Shown in pieces: positions 1-10,539 of a stretch of 64,000 nt of DNA. The stretch spans positions 81,759,740 to 81,823,739 of the forward strand of contig JAOWCC010000577.1 in assembly GCA_030867875.1 (NCBI GenBank), given 5' to 3'. The notes below the pieces were generated by a model. The model was not told the DNA's origin, did no database searches, and saw only the letters and a program-made list of their open reading frames with translations. The position numbers and the translations under genes are program-made. Each line of letters opens with the position of its first letter. Positions within the stretch are counted from its first letter, which is position 1. The stretch comes from Actinernus sp. WN-2022 (lineage: Eukaryota; Cnidaria; Anthozoa; Actiniaria; Actinernidae).

Positions 1-1017
1 AAATAAAGCACGTCGTCGAACTTTCTGGCACTTATCATTTTGAGTTAAAAAGTGCGGAAAAAGGCAACGGGGCGACCACACAATATTACAGCGGGGAACC
101 GGGGTGGGGCAAGGGTGAACGCTTTGCCTCTCACCACTGTGGCCAGGGGTGGAGCCCTGGTAACATTTAATTTAACATTTAAGTAGCCCCTGTTACTACA
201 ACACGGCGGTACATTTTCCCGGAAATATAGCCGGATAAGGGTGTGTCGCGAATATATGAAAACTCTAACCCTATGAAACTGAATTGTGAGACCATGTTCA
301 AGGACAAGTTATTAAATAATTACCACGCAATGATTTGCGTTTATTGAAGATTGTTACGGTTAGCGGGCGTTAAGCAAAATTAATGCGCGATATTGCAAAT
401 CGAGTGTTTAATACGGGAAAGGAAAAACCTTATAGGTACCCAATTTAAGGATCGGATATTTCATTTAGGTATGATAATACAAAATATTAGAACCTATTAA
501 AAGGTCTACAACTACCTGAACTATTTACACGGTCCCTTTCGTTCCTCTTATTTTAAATTTGAACGAGAAAAAGAATTTGAAAAGGATACTGGGAGTTCTA
601 GTAAAAAAAATGCCATAATGCAAATGTCCTATACCGGCCGAGAAGTATAAAAATGGCAATGTTAATTCTAAAATAGTGGGAACATTATTCTAGTTTATAC
701 TTTGTTTTAAAATATCGATGGTAGTGAGTAACTATGCAACTTCTGCTATAACAATTATGGAATATTCAAATAATCACTCTGGTGTGGACTCAGCAGGTGA
801 TTAATTAGCGGCTTGTAGGAAAACTAGAACAAATCCAATTTTATACGAGAATTGGGTGGTTCGTTGTACAACGGCGGGCACATTACATGGTGCAAGTATA
901 GATTCAAATAACAAGTGTTTTCAATTCACAGTTGGTCGTTTGGTGTAGTGCTGTGGGAAATTCTGACTATGGGTAAGTTTACTTACTAAGAATCGTAATA
1001 ACTAGTTTGATTTAGCG
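1..1017. other. AT-rich non-coding stretch
   Basis: I see no long open frame, RNA gene or clear repeat here. Short G-rich runs near 100-150 are the only compositional feature. It could be intergenic or intronic DNA. Confidence 0.4.
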
Positions 1018-1018
1018 C

Positions 1019-1248
1019 TATGAATGAATGAACTTTATTTTCGGAGGGAAAGACGTATCCACCATTAAGTCTTTTACAGCAGCCCCCAATTTTCTTGCAA
1101 TCTGATTGGCTAATTTTCGTATGCAATATTTGGACAGACACCATAAGCTGATGTCATTCGTCAACTGAGTGCGCGCGTGACCGGCTTTCGAAGTGGCACT
1201 TTGAAAAGTTTTAGTCTGTGCATTCAGGTTGTGTAAACATCTGTTCAA
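1019..1248 (-). repeat. Possible LINE 3' tail ending in a TGAA repeat
   Basis: On the minus strand the segment ends with an AATAAA-like signal followed by TTCATTCATTCA. CR1/L2-like LINEs often end in such short tandem repeats, and three other LINE fragments in this window end in similar words near 5,235, 21,600 and 28,285. The upstream part has one 76-codon open frame without a recognisable domain. The LINE origin is an inference from the tail only. Confidence 0.3.
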
Positions 1249-1321
1249 AAAATCACATAAAAAAAAATAGGGCCACTAAGGGCAACTCGTGGATGGTCAG
1301 TGAGCTATTTTGACATAAACT

Positions 1322-1637
1322 AAAATCACGTGACCGATGATGTCATAGTTACGTCATCCCCACTAAGAGATTCGTGGTGACCCAATACCATGCCTGTCCA
1401 AGTTTGAACTGTCTGGCATTAGAAATGAGGAAGATATGGGCATGTAGTTAAAATCACGTGACCGATGACGTCATCGTTACGTCATCACCACTAAGTGGTT
1501 TGTGGGGACCCAATACCATGCCTGTCCAAGTTTGAACTGTCTGGCATTAGAAATGAGGGAGATATGAGCATGTACTTAAAATCACGTGACCGATGACGTC
1601 ATCGTTACGTCATCACCACTAAGTGGTTTGTGGGGAC
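1322..1637. repeat. 128-bp tandem repeat, about 2.5 copies
   Basis: Copies begin with AAAATCACGTGACCGATGA at 1,322, 1,450 and 1,578, and the third copy is cut short. Each copy holds a CACGTG E-box core and near-palindromic TGACGTCA-type words, so the array is dense in bZIP and bHLH-like sites. Whether any factor binds is unknown. Confidence 0.85.
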
Positions 1638-1779
1638 CTGCCAGTAATATTATTTTAAAAACGCCTATCCCGAACATATTTCGAACATATTCTGAATTAA
1701 AAACGATACACGCATTAAAAAGGATACAGCATTCCATCTAACCCCGATAACTCGTTCCTGCACATGCGTGCATCCACGA

Positions 1780-2200
1780 GTTAAAAATGACGATTTTTAA
1801 AGCATTTCGTCACTGAGAAAATATAATCGGTGAGCCAAACTTCCTTGTGTGTTGCCATTTGTCACAAAAATTAAATTCGAGTTTCTTTCTCGAGGCGAGC
1901 AAATATGTTTTGATTAATTTGTGATTAACTTTGTGACAAGTTCGACCGATCTTTTTAATAGAACGGTGGAACTGAGAATTGGACTTGAATTGAATAAATA
2001 ATCTGCTAGTTCCTGATTAAAATCTCTTATATTAAGGATATTTAGATACTCTAATATGTTTGTTTACTGAAGAACGTTAGCTTAGGCATTTTATCGAGTT
2101 CAGGAAATCAAGTGTTTACGTTTACGACAGTTTGAAAAAAAAACTTTTGAAGCTAAAAGTGTTTTGTTGTTGTAAAAGAGACGCATCGTGGATCCACAGC
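1780..2200 (+). repeat. Dispersed repeat, copy 1 (copy 2 at 51.63-52.04 kb)
   Basis: Two blocks match 51,630-52,040 in the same orientation. The first contains AATCGGTGAGYCAAACTTC followed by a TTGCCATTTG word. The second contains AAGTGTTTACGTTT and then a GAAGCTA-AAGTG block leading into GTTGTTGTAAAA. The copies are diverged. The family is not recognised. Confidence 0.5.
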
Positions 2201-2749
2201 TACTTTAACCATGTAATGACGACACTCGTTGTCAATATTAGGACATACATAGAAACTAACATCAATTTGTTAAATCTAGTTTACAGTAATAGTACTACTA
2301 ACACAATTACGATTATGATTAACTGTTTAAGCTAATTGACAATTAAGTACAAAATAAATATTATGTATACATATAAATATATAACACATGATATTGAACT
2401 CTATGCTAACCTATTATAATTAATAATATAAGAGAAATCATAATATATGATTTATTTTTCAAAAGCTGCATTCATAACATTTTTCTTCTACTCATTAAGA
2501 TACGCTCAACTTTATTTATCCTCGCTGACCTAATTCAACATATATAAAGCTGGTTTCCAATAGGGGCGTGCTTAAAAAAATTAAATTAAAAATACAATGA
2601 TGAGAAATTACAATATGTTCCTAAGTTAATTCCTAAAATAAATACTCTAATTATCAAATACTATTTAATATTATACTTAGTCTACGTGTCTAATAAATTA
2701 ATCTACTGAATTATATCAATAAAAAGAACATAAGAAATAATCAATGCCA
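2201..2749. other. Very AT-rich non-coding stretch
   Basis: The sequence is dominated by TA-rich words such as repeated ATAATAT. I see no gene and no repeat boundary in it. Confidence 0.4.
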
Positions 2750-3420
2750 AAGGCCAAGGAATAAAAAATTGTTGCTAAACGAAGCCGACGACTAACAACC
2801 ACGTACTTCATTGGATACGGAGTTCCATAATTTTGCACCATTATAGCTTCAGCTATTTTTTGGGAATTCTGTTCTTGATAGGATAAGAGCAACTTTTTTG
2901 GTAGAATTTCGTAAATTGTAACTACTATTGGTTGCATATGTTTCCCTAAATATAATAGACAATCTACTAAGTGCTAAATTATGAAGAATCTTAAACATTA
3001 ATCTAGCCTTAATTTTGTTTCTACGTTCAGCCAGAGTAATCCAGCCAAGAGAACGTAGGGCTATTTCTGAATGGCCAGTTTCGTTTTTGCAGCGCATAAT
3101 TACCCTAGCCCACCTGTTTTGAAGCTTTTGCAAATCCCATCGAGTCCCAAACCTAACAGCAGTAGTCGAAGTGGGGTGAACTAAGGCGTTATATACAGAT
3201 ATCAGGGTATCACGGTCTACAAAATCTCTAAGCCTTTTGATAACACCAATTCCAGATGATACTTTCTTGGCAATTTCGTCAATGTTTTTGTGTGAAATTC
3301 ATCTATTTGTACACCGAGTACCTTACAATATGTGACTCGTTTGACAGGATCACCGCCAATGACAACATTTGGTTCTACTAGATATCATGTATGTTATGTC
3401 TAGATCCAAATTGACTCTTC
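2750..3420 (-). pseudogene. LINE reverse transcriptase, C-terminal fragment
   Basis: The minus-strand frame holds the conserved block after the reverse transcriptase fingers of Jockey/CR1-like non-LTR elements: KLQNRWARVIM, then an SLGWITLAERR segment, then NSSYNLRNST. In the same frame, after an in-frame stop near 2,849, follows YNGAKLWNSVSNEVR, the usual LW-N-(L/V) end block, so the fragment continues past the stop. Upstream sequence up to about 3,420 reads as the thumb region with further stops and frame changes. The catalytic part is missing. It is a 5'-truncated, dead copy. Clade assignment beyond CR1/L2-like is not possible by eye. Confidence 0.85.
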
Positions 3421-3657
3421 TTAATATTTATGCGCATATAGTTAGCTACTCGAAAACGAGGCTATCCCGGCATCGTTTCTCAGCTGAAAAGCAAAATGGA
3501 GTCGCGGACGGAACATTGCTGTGTTGCTCTATGCGTTGGAGACAAAAGGAAAAATCCTGAATTGTCCTTTCAACTCGGGTGCACGTTGCGGCATCCTCGA
3601 TGGGGGGATAGCCTCGTTTTCGAGTAGTGAATTAGATATGCGCATAAATATTAAGAA
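3418..3657. mobile_element. Foldback element with roughly 50-bp inverted arms
   Basis: The left arm runs from TTAATATTTATGCGCATAT into CTACTCGAAAACGAGGCTATCCC. The right arm is its reverse complement, with a few extra bases between the two arm blocks. The 140-bp loop carries a short THAP-like ORF. The element abuts the LINE fragment, and the outer arm block may be LINE sequence copied in inverse. It looks like a non-autonomous TIR element. Confidence 0.7.
3496..3627 (+). CDS. THAP-like zinc-finger mini-ORF (43 codons)
   Basis: An ATG in the loop of the foldback opens a 43-residue frame. Its N-terminal part, HCCVALC then KRKNPELSF, resembles the start of a THAP zinc finger: the first cysteine pair followed by a proline and an SF(H) motif about 12 residues on. 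The distal Cys/His pair and the AVPTIF-type end of a THAP domain are absent, because the frame runs into the right inverted arm and stops at TAG. THAP domains occur in host factors and in P-element and Kolobok transposases. This may be the first exon of a transposase or a captured fragment. No splice donor was identified with confidence. Confidence 0.4.
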   Translation: MESRTEHCCVALCVGDKRKNPELSFQLGCTLRHPRWGDSLVFE

Positions 3658-3896
3658 AAGTGAATATAATAATTCCTGTTGATTAGGAGGAGCTCCGTAC
3701 GCCTCAATGGACAACGTCGATGTGTTGCGTCATATTAAGAAAGGATACCGATTGGAGAAGCCTGAACTCTGCCTTGATGAAATGTGAATATCAATTTTGA
3801 AATGTTCTATTCTTTAAATAGCTAACATACAGAAAGCGTAGTAGACGGTTCTAATCATGACGTCACTTGATTAGCAAAACAGAAATACAAAGCAGA
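3658..3896. other. Non-coding gap
   Basis: Nothing beyond ordinary AT-rich sequence between the foldback and the minisatellite. Confidence 0.4.
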
Positions 3897-4105
3897 AAAT
3901 ACAATACAAACACAATACAAACACAATACAAACACAATACAAACACAATACAAACACAATACAAACACAATACAAACACAATACAAACACAATACAAACA
4001 CAATACAAACACAATACAAACACAATACAAACACAATACAAACACAACACAAACACAACACAAACACAACACAAACACAACACAAACACAAACACAAACA
4101 CAACG
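3897..4105. repeat. 11-bp minisatellite (ACAATACAAAC)n
   Basis: About 14 nearly perfect copies of ACAATACAAAC are followed by a variant ACAACACAAAC block and a few short ACAAAC units. The 11-bp period is not divisible by three, so all frames stay open and give repetitive pseudo-proteins that should not be annotated as genes. Confidence 0.95.
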
Positions 4106-4249
4106 CAACGCAATAATTTATTTAAAGTCGTTAAAATAGGGAGCGGTTTCTCAGTCTCCCCAGCCAAAGGCACATGCAAAAGAAACGCACGACAAAATAA
4201 AAAAATAAGATTTTCCTCCAATTTAGCTTAACCTTGGTTAAGCAGTCTC

Positions 4250-4490
4250 TCCCAAATAGATGGAAAAACTATGGAAAAACCATTAAAATGCGAATGTCCA
4301 TGGTATTTCCATACTATAGTAACATACTACAATCTTGGAAATTCAAATTTACAGCATCTTTCTATGCGATTTCCATGATATTTCGATAGTTCCATTTGTT
4401 TTCGAAGGTATGGCCATGAGATGGAAATATCATTGAGAAACGATGAAAAACTGCTGCAAATTGGAATTTCCAAGCATATTTAATAGCATT
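4250..4490. repeat. Region rich in inverted TGGAAA/TTTCCA words
   Basis: ATGGAAA and TTTCCAT recur about a dozen times in both orientations, giving many small dyads. I cannot define element ends. It may be a decayed foldback family. Confidence 0.35.
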
Positions 4491-4562
4491 TATTTATAAA
4501 CGATGAAGTAACAAATACAGCAAATGCTGATGTGGTCGTGTCTACTTGTAAATATAGAACAT

Positions 4563-4760
4563 ATTTCGTATGAGTGGGGAAAACTACGACATATCCGTAT
4601 CCTTACCGTAACGTAACCGTGATGCAACTTACTGTATCGTAACTATGTAATATGTTTGGATCAGAAAGACAAAACAATGGGAGTCATTTCAAAGTCACGG
4701 CATGCAGCACAATAAACCGTGCTGTAGTCAGTGCCGTAGTTTGTCCCACTCATACGAAAT
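4563..4760. mobile_element. 198-bp MITE with about 30-bp TIRs
   Basis: The left end ATTTCGTATGAGTGGGGAAAAC and the right end CCACTCATACGAAAT are inverted copies with one or two mismatches. The core has no coding potential. Target duplication is not certain. Confidence 0.75.
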
Positions 4761-4767
4761 CTGCTCT

Positions 4768-5053
4768 AATAGAAACTAGTTTAACTATATGTAAGCCTGT
4801 CTATATAATAAAAACTATTTTGAAATCTCTCTGAACCTCAACTACAGTGAATTAATACAGAATTATCTAAAATCATTACTATTCAGCAACCGTCGGAACT
4901 CCTTACCGACGTGGTCGTTTTCTGCTTATAAATATTACAGGAAGTTAGTTTAAATCTCTGCAGGGCCCTAACAATGGTGAATGAATGCTAATACGTTATA
5001 AAAAATATTACTACTATAATCAAGTATTGAATATTGGTAATAATGTGATAACC
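4768..5053. other. Non-coding gap
   Basis: AT-rich sequence with no gene or repeat I can define. Confidence 0.4.
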
Positions 5054-5225
5054 AATGTTTGCTCTCGAACGATTGTTATGCATGCATAAGTCTGTTTCTG
5101 TGTTTGTATCCAGTAAATTGTACATTAGATGTCATTTATGCACCGATTTACTCATTTGAATTTCCTGCGCGCCGCCATCTTGGATTTTATGATGTCAGAG
5201 TGTTGCCTCCATTGTCACAAAAGAA
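5054..5225 (+). repeat. Left arm of an inverted repeat pair flanking a LINE piece
   Basis: This arm matches the reverse complement of 5,776-5,985 with scattered mismatches. Shared blocks include CAATGTTTG, AAATTGTACA, ATGTCATTTATGCACCGAT and CGCCATCTTGGAT. The arms face each other around a 550-bp minus-strand LINE fragment. Confidence 0.75.
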
Positions 5226-5229
5226 TAGC

Positions 5230-5775
5230 TACATACATACATATCTTTAATATAAGTTACCAGAAGGGCTTTTCAACATATATTTACAAATACATTAAAA
5301 TAAGTTAAACTAGGAGAAACTATACATTGTTAAAATACTTATCCATAAAATTGCGTAAAAATTATCATATCTAAGATTAAAGACTAGTATATCGAATTCA
5401 GTCGTAATAAGAAGCTAGTAACTTGGACTTAAGAGATCTCTTAAATTGAGAAACTGAAGTTGACACTTTAAGCGTGCTATCTAAGGCATTCCAGATCTTA
5501 ACACCTCTGTAACTACAGGACCTCTGACCGGATACTGAGTTACATTTAGGAATGTTAAGGTCACCGCAATTTCGAGTATTGCGCTGGTGTATACTGGATC
5601 TATTGCAAAACTTATCCGATAAGTAGGATGGCGAAAGCCCATTTAAGCAAAGTGTCTCAGTTTCTTTAACCGGTAGCCATTGAAGGTGGCACAATATAGG
5701 TGTGATATGGTCAAATTTGCGTGCGCCACTTATTAATCTGGCTGAGAAGTTCTGCACAAGTTGCAGTTTCTTCAA
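5230..5775 (-). pseudogene. LINE reverse transcriptase 3' fragment
   Basis: A 125-codon minus-strand frame (5,398-5,775) holds LQLVQNFSARLISGARK, a HLQWLPV block, and later RGVKIWNALDSTLK and FKRSLKSKLL, the standard C-terminal end of CR1/Jockey-like reverse transcriptases. The usual spacing between these blocks is shortened around the LPV segment, so there is an internal deletion. The 3' tail continues to about 5,232, where (CATA)n words mark the element end. The catalytic domain is absent and the copy is dead. Confidence 0.88.
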
Positions 5776-5985
5776 GTTCTTATCGGAGCTCTTTTGTTGT
5801 GTAACAGTAGGGACAACTCTGTGGGATCCAAGATGGCGACGCGAAGGAAATTGAAACGCGTTCTATCGACAGCAAAATCGGTGCATAAATGACATCTATT
5901 GTACAATTTACAGGAGAGAAACAAAGCAATGTATTTGGGCATCCATAACAAACACTTGAGAACAAACATTGTTTTTCAGAGGAGG
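5776..5985 (-). repeat. Right arm of the inverted repeat pair
   Basis: This is the inverted partner of 5,054-5,225, with best conservation around the CATCTTGGAT and TGCATAAATGACATCTA words. Two overlapping 60-codon open frames on the minus strand are by-products. The arms are more diverged than those of recent MITEs in this window. Confidence 0.75.
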
Positions 5986-6436
5986 TTCCTTTTAATGGTA
6001 ATTGTAATTGATAATTGGTAATAATGTCTGGACATAAAACGTCTGATCTCCTTTACGACGTTCATTTTAAAGAATTGTAACAGACTACATATAAATAACG
6101 TTATTGTCGTTTAGTTTTAGATTTAGTTTCGGTGGGATACGGTTTAGATGATTCACCAATGATTCCCCAATGTTTTTAAGAGATGAATAATGACTCTCCT
6201 GGGTACAAAATGTAGGTTGGTCAGGATATAGTGAAATAGCGTGACTCCCCTGAAGGAGGATAATTTTCTAATGACATTAGTTCTTGTATGAGAGATTACG
6301 AGATTGTTAGTTCCCCTAACGGAATACTTCGTGTCTCTTTAAAATATAATTAGGTGGACATGAAAATGTTTGTCATACTATGATAGTTAATGTGTTGTTT
6401 CCAGTGTGGGCTCTTACCTAGATTAAAAAGCCATCT
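5986..6436. other. Non-coding gap
   Basis: No gene or repeat boundary recognised. Confidence 0.4.
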
Positions 6437-6700
6437 TAAAGGGCACTATCAATCGAATTCAACCTTCAAGTTTCTTTAAAAGGAAACTACAAAAATAACA
6501 TCCTGAAATAGGAGAGAAATATCATGTGAATTTCCTGTTATGCTTTTCAAGCATTTATGATAGAAGATCGAAAAGATTAAAGTGGATTACAAAAGCTTAT
6601 TCTTGATTTCGATTTAATTACAGTGAACATATTTGAAGTTGCTCCAAATTTATTTTAAAAGCAGTATTTTTAATCCACTCGAACGTACCTTTGCCATAAT
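6437..6700 (+). repeat. Dispersed repeat, diverged copy of a segment in the 2.75-kb arms
   Basis: The segment starts AAGGGCACTATCAATCGAAT and matches 12,416-12,670 (and its mirror at 35,690-35,940) over about 250 bp. Shared words include ATCATGTGAAT, GGATTACAAAAGCTTATT and TTTTAAAAGCAGTAT. The arms therefore contain an older dispersed repeat as a component. Confidence 0.7.
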
Positions 6701-7211
6701 TTTTAAAATTCAAATTTTGAAAAAAAAATCGTACCACCTACAACATTCCCGACCACTTATTTACAAGGTTCCTATTTGAAGCTACCAGTCAGATATATCA
6801 ATTCTGGTTTTGTAATTCTATTTCCTTGTATTTATCCGACACACGAGATGTTTTGCTGGTGCTCATCATAATTCGATATCCTGGATTGTTTATGGATAAA
6901 ATTGTATTTTCCTATTTCAGAAATTAAGGATAGAGACGGCAGACAAGTAGATCTATATAACCGATTGACTTTTGGTCTCTTACTTGATTTAGTTAGGCCT
7001 TTTATTTCTAAAGTTATTAATAGAAGATAAAATTTGAACATAGTTTGTTTAGCGTCTTTAAAGACTGCTGCAGTGTTTGTTTAGCTAGTTTCTTTATATC
7101 ATTATAATAATGATATTTTTTATATCCACTTTTAGAAAATAAATGCAATGGATTTACAGTCGTTTATGGTAAAAATATAGAGATGTATAAGACAGAAAAA
7201 TAAATAAGTTA
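6701..7211. other. Non-coding gap
   Basis: AT-rich, no gene seen. It ends at the AAGTTA word next to element E1. Confidence 0.4.
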
Positions 7212-7227
7212 AGGCCTACTCTTGGTC

Positions 7228-7445
7228 CTTAGGTCGCCGCGATGAAGTGCGACATTGAGCGACTTAAGGCGACATAAGCATTTTTTTACAAAAAACAATG
7301 AAATATTAGGCGACACTGGGCGTTATAAGGCGACATTGGGCATTATAAGGCGATGTTAGGCAATACAAGGCGACATTAGGCAATACAAGGCGACATTAGG
7401 CAATACAAGGCGACATTTCGTGATAGAAGGCAATATAGAGCAACA
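7228..7445. repeat. E1 left subterminal array (GGCGACATTAGGCAATACAA)
   Basis: Units of about 20 bp containing GGCGACATTAGGCAATACAA repeat four to five times, with degenerate copies outside. The related short unit AAGGCGACAT is repeated at the right end in the same orientation. Such arrays may be transposase-binding sites; that is inference. Confidence 0.85.
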
Positions 7446-7817
7446 TTAGTTTGTAAAATAAGGTGACAGTGTGGCTTTTACCATGTCACATACATAAGGT
7501 GACATTCATTGACCATACAATGTACTGTATATCTAAAATAATACTACTACTTGTGAGTTTTTGATTGAAAGCATTTCAATTAGAAAGATTAATTTTAATC
7601 AAAACTGCCAGTATGCATGTTTTCCATATAAAATTTAAATTAAATAAACATGAACAAGTACATATTGACTACATGTATAACACATAAACTAATGTGTGTA
7701 ATATTTTTAACCCAATTTTGGTAACATGCAGCAAATTAGAGATATTAAGATATTAAATTTCAAATGTTTTAATATTGACCAATTGGGTTAGTGACTCATT
7801 TGTTTTTACTTTAAATG

Positions 7818-8046
7818 CCCCCAATCATGCATTACTTCAGTTCCTGATTGGCTAATTGCATTTTCACTTGCTCCTGTGATTGGCTCTGTAAGTACTTTGG
7901 CTTTAGTTTTATGACACTCAATTGAAAACTGCTCTAAAAAATATTTAAGTTGGTTTTGGTTTTATAGCAGTTTTCAGCTGAGTGTCATAAAACCAGAAAA
8001 CATAAATGAACCAATCACAAACATGGGGCATTTGCATAGCTGACCA
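7818..8046. mobile_element. Foldback MITE inside E1
   Basis: AGTTTTATGACACTCAATTG and GCTGAGTGTCATAAAACC form inverted arms, extended outward by TGATTGG/CCAATCA and GCCCC/GGGGC blocks. No coding capacity. Confidence 0.7.
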
Positions 8047-8397
8047 CATATGTTGGAACAGGGGTGGGCAGGTGTGGAATAACAACTTAAATATTGTATA
8101 AGAATAAGTCTTAAGCTTCTTTAATAATAAGTTACTTTATTTGATTTCGAGACAAAAATAAAGCTTGAGAGTTGAGTACTCTGAATGCATGCATTTATTG
8201 TTGTAATAACTTAATATTATGTACCGATAAAAACACAATTATGAATTTGAGTTTAAATAGGTTTCAAAGCCAAAGGCAAAGACACAAATTTATACAATGT
8301 AGCTTTATTTATATATTTAAGCTTCTTATATCTTGTAAAATTAAGAAAGGATGCGTTGGTTTTGTTTACACTTAAGCTTATTAAATCTTAACTTACA

Positions 8398-8605
8398 GAC
8401 ACGGATTTACAAATTTGAAATAAGAACAAATGACATAACAAGTTTACACAAAGAAGTTGGAATTGTTACCTTCATTTGTGTAATGGAAAATACCAGAAAC
8501 GTTTGTGCAAAAGTCGTACAAATTCCCAACGCCTCCATAATTGATCTTGGTGAGCCAGCACTTTGCTTTATAAACCAGTTCAGCGGTCGACTTCCGCTAA
8601 AATGG
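8398..8605 (+). CDS. Exon-like open frame in E1, weak kinase-like end
   Basis: A clean 69-codon frame lies between a plausible acceptor (TTAACTTACAG, ending 8,397) and a plausible donor (AAAATG|GTAGGT, from 8,606). Its last 36 residues contain RNV, then IIDLGEP, then GRLPLKW at the end. The order and rough spacing recall the catalytic loop, DFG and activation segment of a receptor tyrosine kinase, with DFG changed to DLG. The first half does not resemble the HRD region, so the kinase reading may be wrong. The exon lies inside element E1, so it could be a captured host fragment. A receptor kinase last exon lies on the same strand at 43,736. Confidence 0.35.
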
Positions 8606-8702
8606 TAGGTACTTCATATATGGTCTATTATATGTCTTCTATATAGTGCAAGACTGTTTTATATAAAGAAGACGCAATAATAGACCATATATGAAGTACC
8701 TA
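8606..8702. mobile_element. Short foldback abutting an exon-like donor
   Basis: TAGGTACTTCATATATGG and its inverse CCATATATGAAGTACCTA bound a near-perfect 95-nt hairpin, with inner paired blocks GTCTTC/GAAGAC and TATA. The hairpin begins exactly at the donor of the preceding exon-like frame. Confidence 0.8.
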
Positions 8703-9202
8703 GGCTTTTTCAAAGTTGCCCAAGGCTTTCTTGACCAGCGGATAGTCTACTGTACATGTAGTTGTACTGGAACCATTTACTTCACGTAAAAGCACGAAGT
8801 TCTAAACGCAAGTTGCAAAAGAACTAGGGCCCCAAAAATGAAACCATCATCGATTTGGATGCAACCGGACAATTTCAGGTAGATGCATATTTCTACTTAT
8901 CCTATAAATATTATATTTCAGCCAATCAGAGATCAGGTTTACTATGAAATACAGGGCGGTATGTCATGGTTTTTCTATTAAATACAGAGCGGTATTTCAT
9001 GGCTAGATGAAGGCCAATCAAAATGCAGGAAATTTCGCGCCCTTTCTTTATCAGCCAATAAGAATTCACCATTTTGAATACATAATTAGTCTGCAGAGGT
9101 GCGCGCGAAATTTGTGTTTTCCGGCAAGAAAATGTGCAGTCTATCGTCCGGTAAGTTACTTTGTTTTCGTGATAAATCTTTTTGTAAATTTGTTATTTAT
9201 AG
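8703..9202. other. E1 interior, no clear gene
   Basis: Two near-copies of an AAATACAGRGCGGTATTTCATGG word sit at about 8,945-9,000. An ATG at 9,131 followed by a GTAAGTT donor-like word could be a tiny first exon, but support is weak. Confidence 0.35.
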
Positions 9203-9369
9203 GATAATATGGTTATTTCATGGTTTTCTATGGAATACTGGCGAAAATTGAACTCGAAATTCATATTATTTTGGTATACAACTCGCCTAAAGGCTCGTTG
9301 TATACTAAATAATACAAATTTCTCGTGAAATATTCGCCCGTATTCCATAGAAAACCATGAAATAACCAG
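9203..9369. mobile_element. Foldback MITE, about 165 bp
   Basis: GGTTATTTCATGGTTTTCTA and its inverse TAGAAAACCATGAAATAACC form the outer arms. Inner paired blocks are GGAATAC, GGCGAA, and GTATACAAC with GTTGTATAC around a short loop. Confidence 0.88.
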
Positions 9370-10539
9370 TAAATACAGTATACTGCAGTCGACATGTCAT
9401 TGTCACTTTATTCAAGATTTAAATTTTGTGTGTCCTACTCATAGCTATTCCTATTATGTTATAACATTCCTGGCTTTCATTCATTTTAACTTGAGGTAGA
9501 GATGTGTGTGTTATAAACTTCAACTAGTGATCAATAATGAGCAAGGGGGATTTTGGCAGACATGTTGGATAAATTATAATAATTGATATGTTCACTATTC
9601 ATAAAAGTATGATTATGTAAGTACTAAAGGGCACTGAACTACAACATGGGTAGCAAATACAGAGGAAAGTTGATTATCCATGCTAAAAATAACTTTATGT
9701 ACAGCTTAATTTTGGAGTCTAATGAACTTGTGCACTGGACAATGCAACAGAGTTGAAGAAAAGCATTAGCAATCCCAAGGAACCTTTTTGGATCGATACT
9801 TGTTCGTTCACATCTCCATTATATTACAGTAAAACAATAGGCCGACACAGATTGAGAATTCCGTATGGCATGCGTAATCCAATCACAAAGCGAGGATTTA
9901 TCTGATGCTGTCAGCAAACAACTGTACAGGATTTGAATGTGCATATTACTAAAAAAAAAAAAATTATGTTCACAACCTGCTCAGTGAAACAGTTACCTAG
10001 TGCAGCTAGCCCTTCCTTTAATTGTCCTGCATGTCATCTTATGTACATTGTACTAAACCTGTCTGAGAATACTCTAGCATCCAATAACCCCTACCTATAA
10101 TGAACACAACCATGACAATACACTTCCAATCATCCCAATACCTTTCCCAATACCAATCCCTCGGGTACAAATCCCTTTTATGGTATAGATCCTTGTTTAG
10201 ATTATTAATTATTAGCTGTGTATAGATACATTAACATAATTAGTTACAGTTCTTTTTAGTCGGTCGTATAGGCAAATGTGTACCTTATGGGGTTCTCAAC
10301 TATGACGAGCAATTGTGAAATTTACTGGGGTAATTAAGGTATGTAAGGGCAGTGGGACCTCGGGGGTGGGGGGCGGGGGTGGTAAGGTTTAGTCACTACA
10401 ACTGATATACAATGTAGGTGTAGAGATACATAAATTTGTATTCATTAATAATTATTAAAAACAAAAACACTTACAGTCTAAATATAGTTTTATAATAACC
10501 AGTTATTTAAGCTAAATGTGTAATTTGATATTATATCAT
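9370..10539. other. E1 interior, no gene seen
   Basis: AT-rich sequence with a short G-run near 10,360. No open frame or domain recognised. Confidence 0.4.

Noticed and set aside
3855..4221. Open frames of 80-116 codons on both strands
   Set aside because: They are translations of an 11-bp minisatellite that stays open in all frames.
7228..7445. CRISPR or telomere-like array
   Set aside because: The units are degenerate, are linked to an element terminus and recur at its other end.
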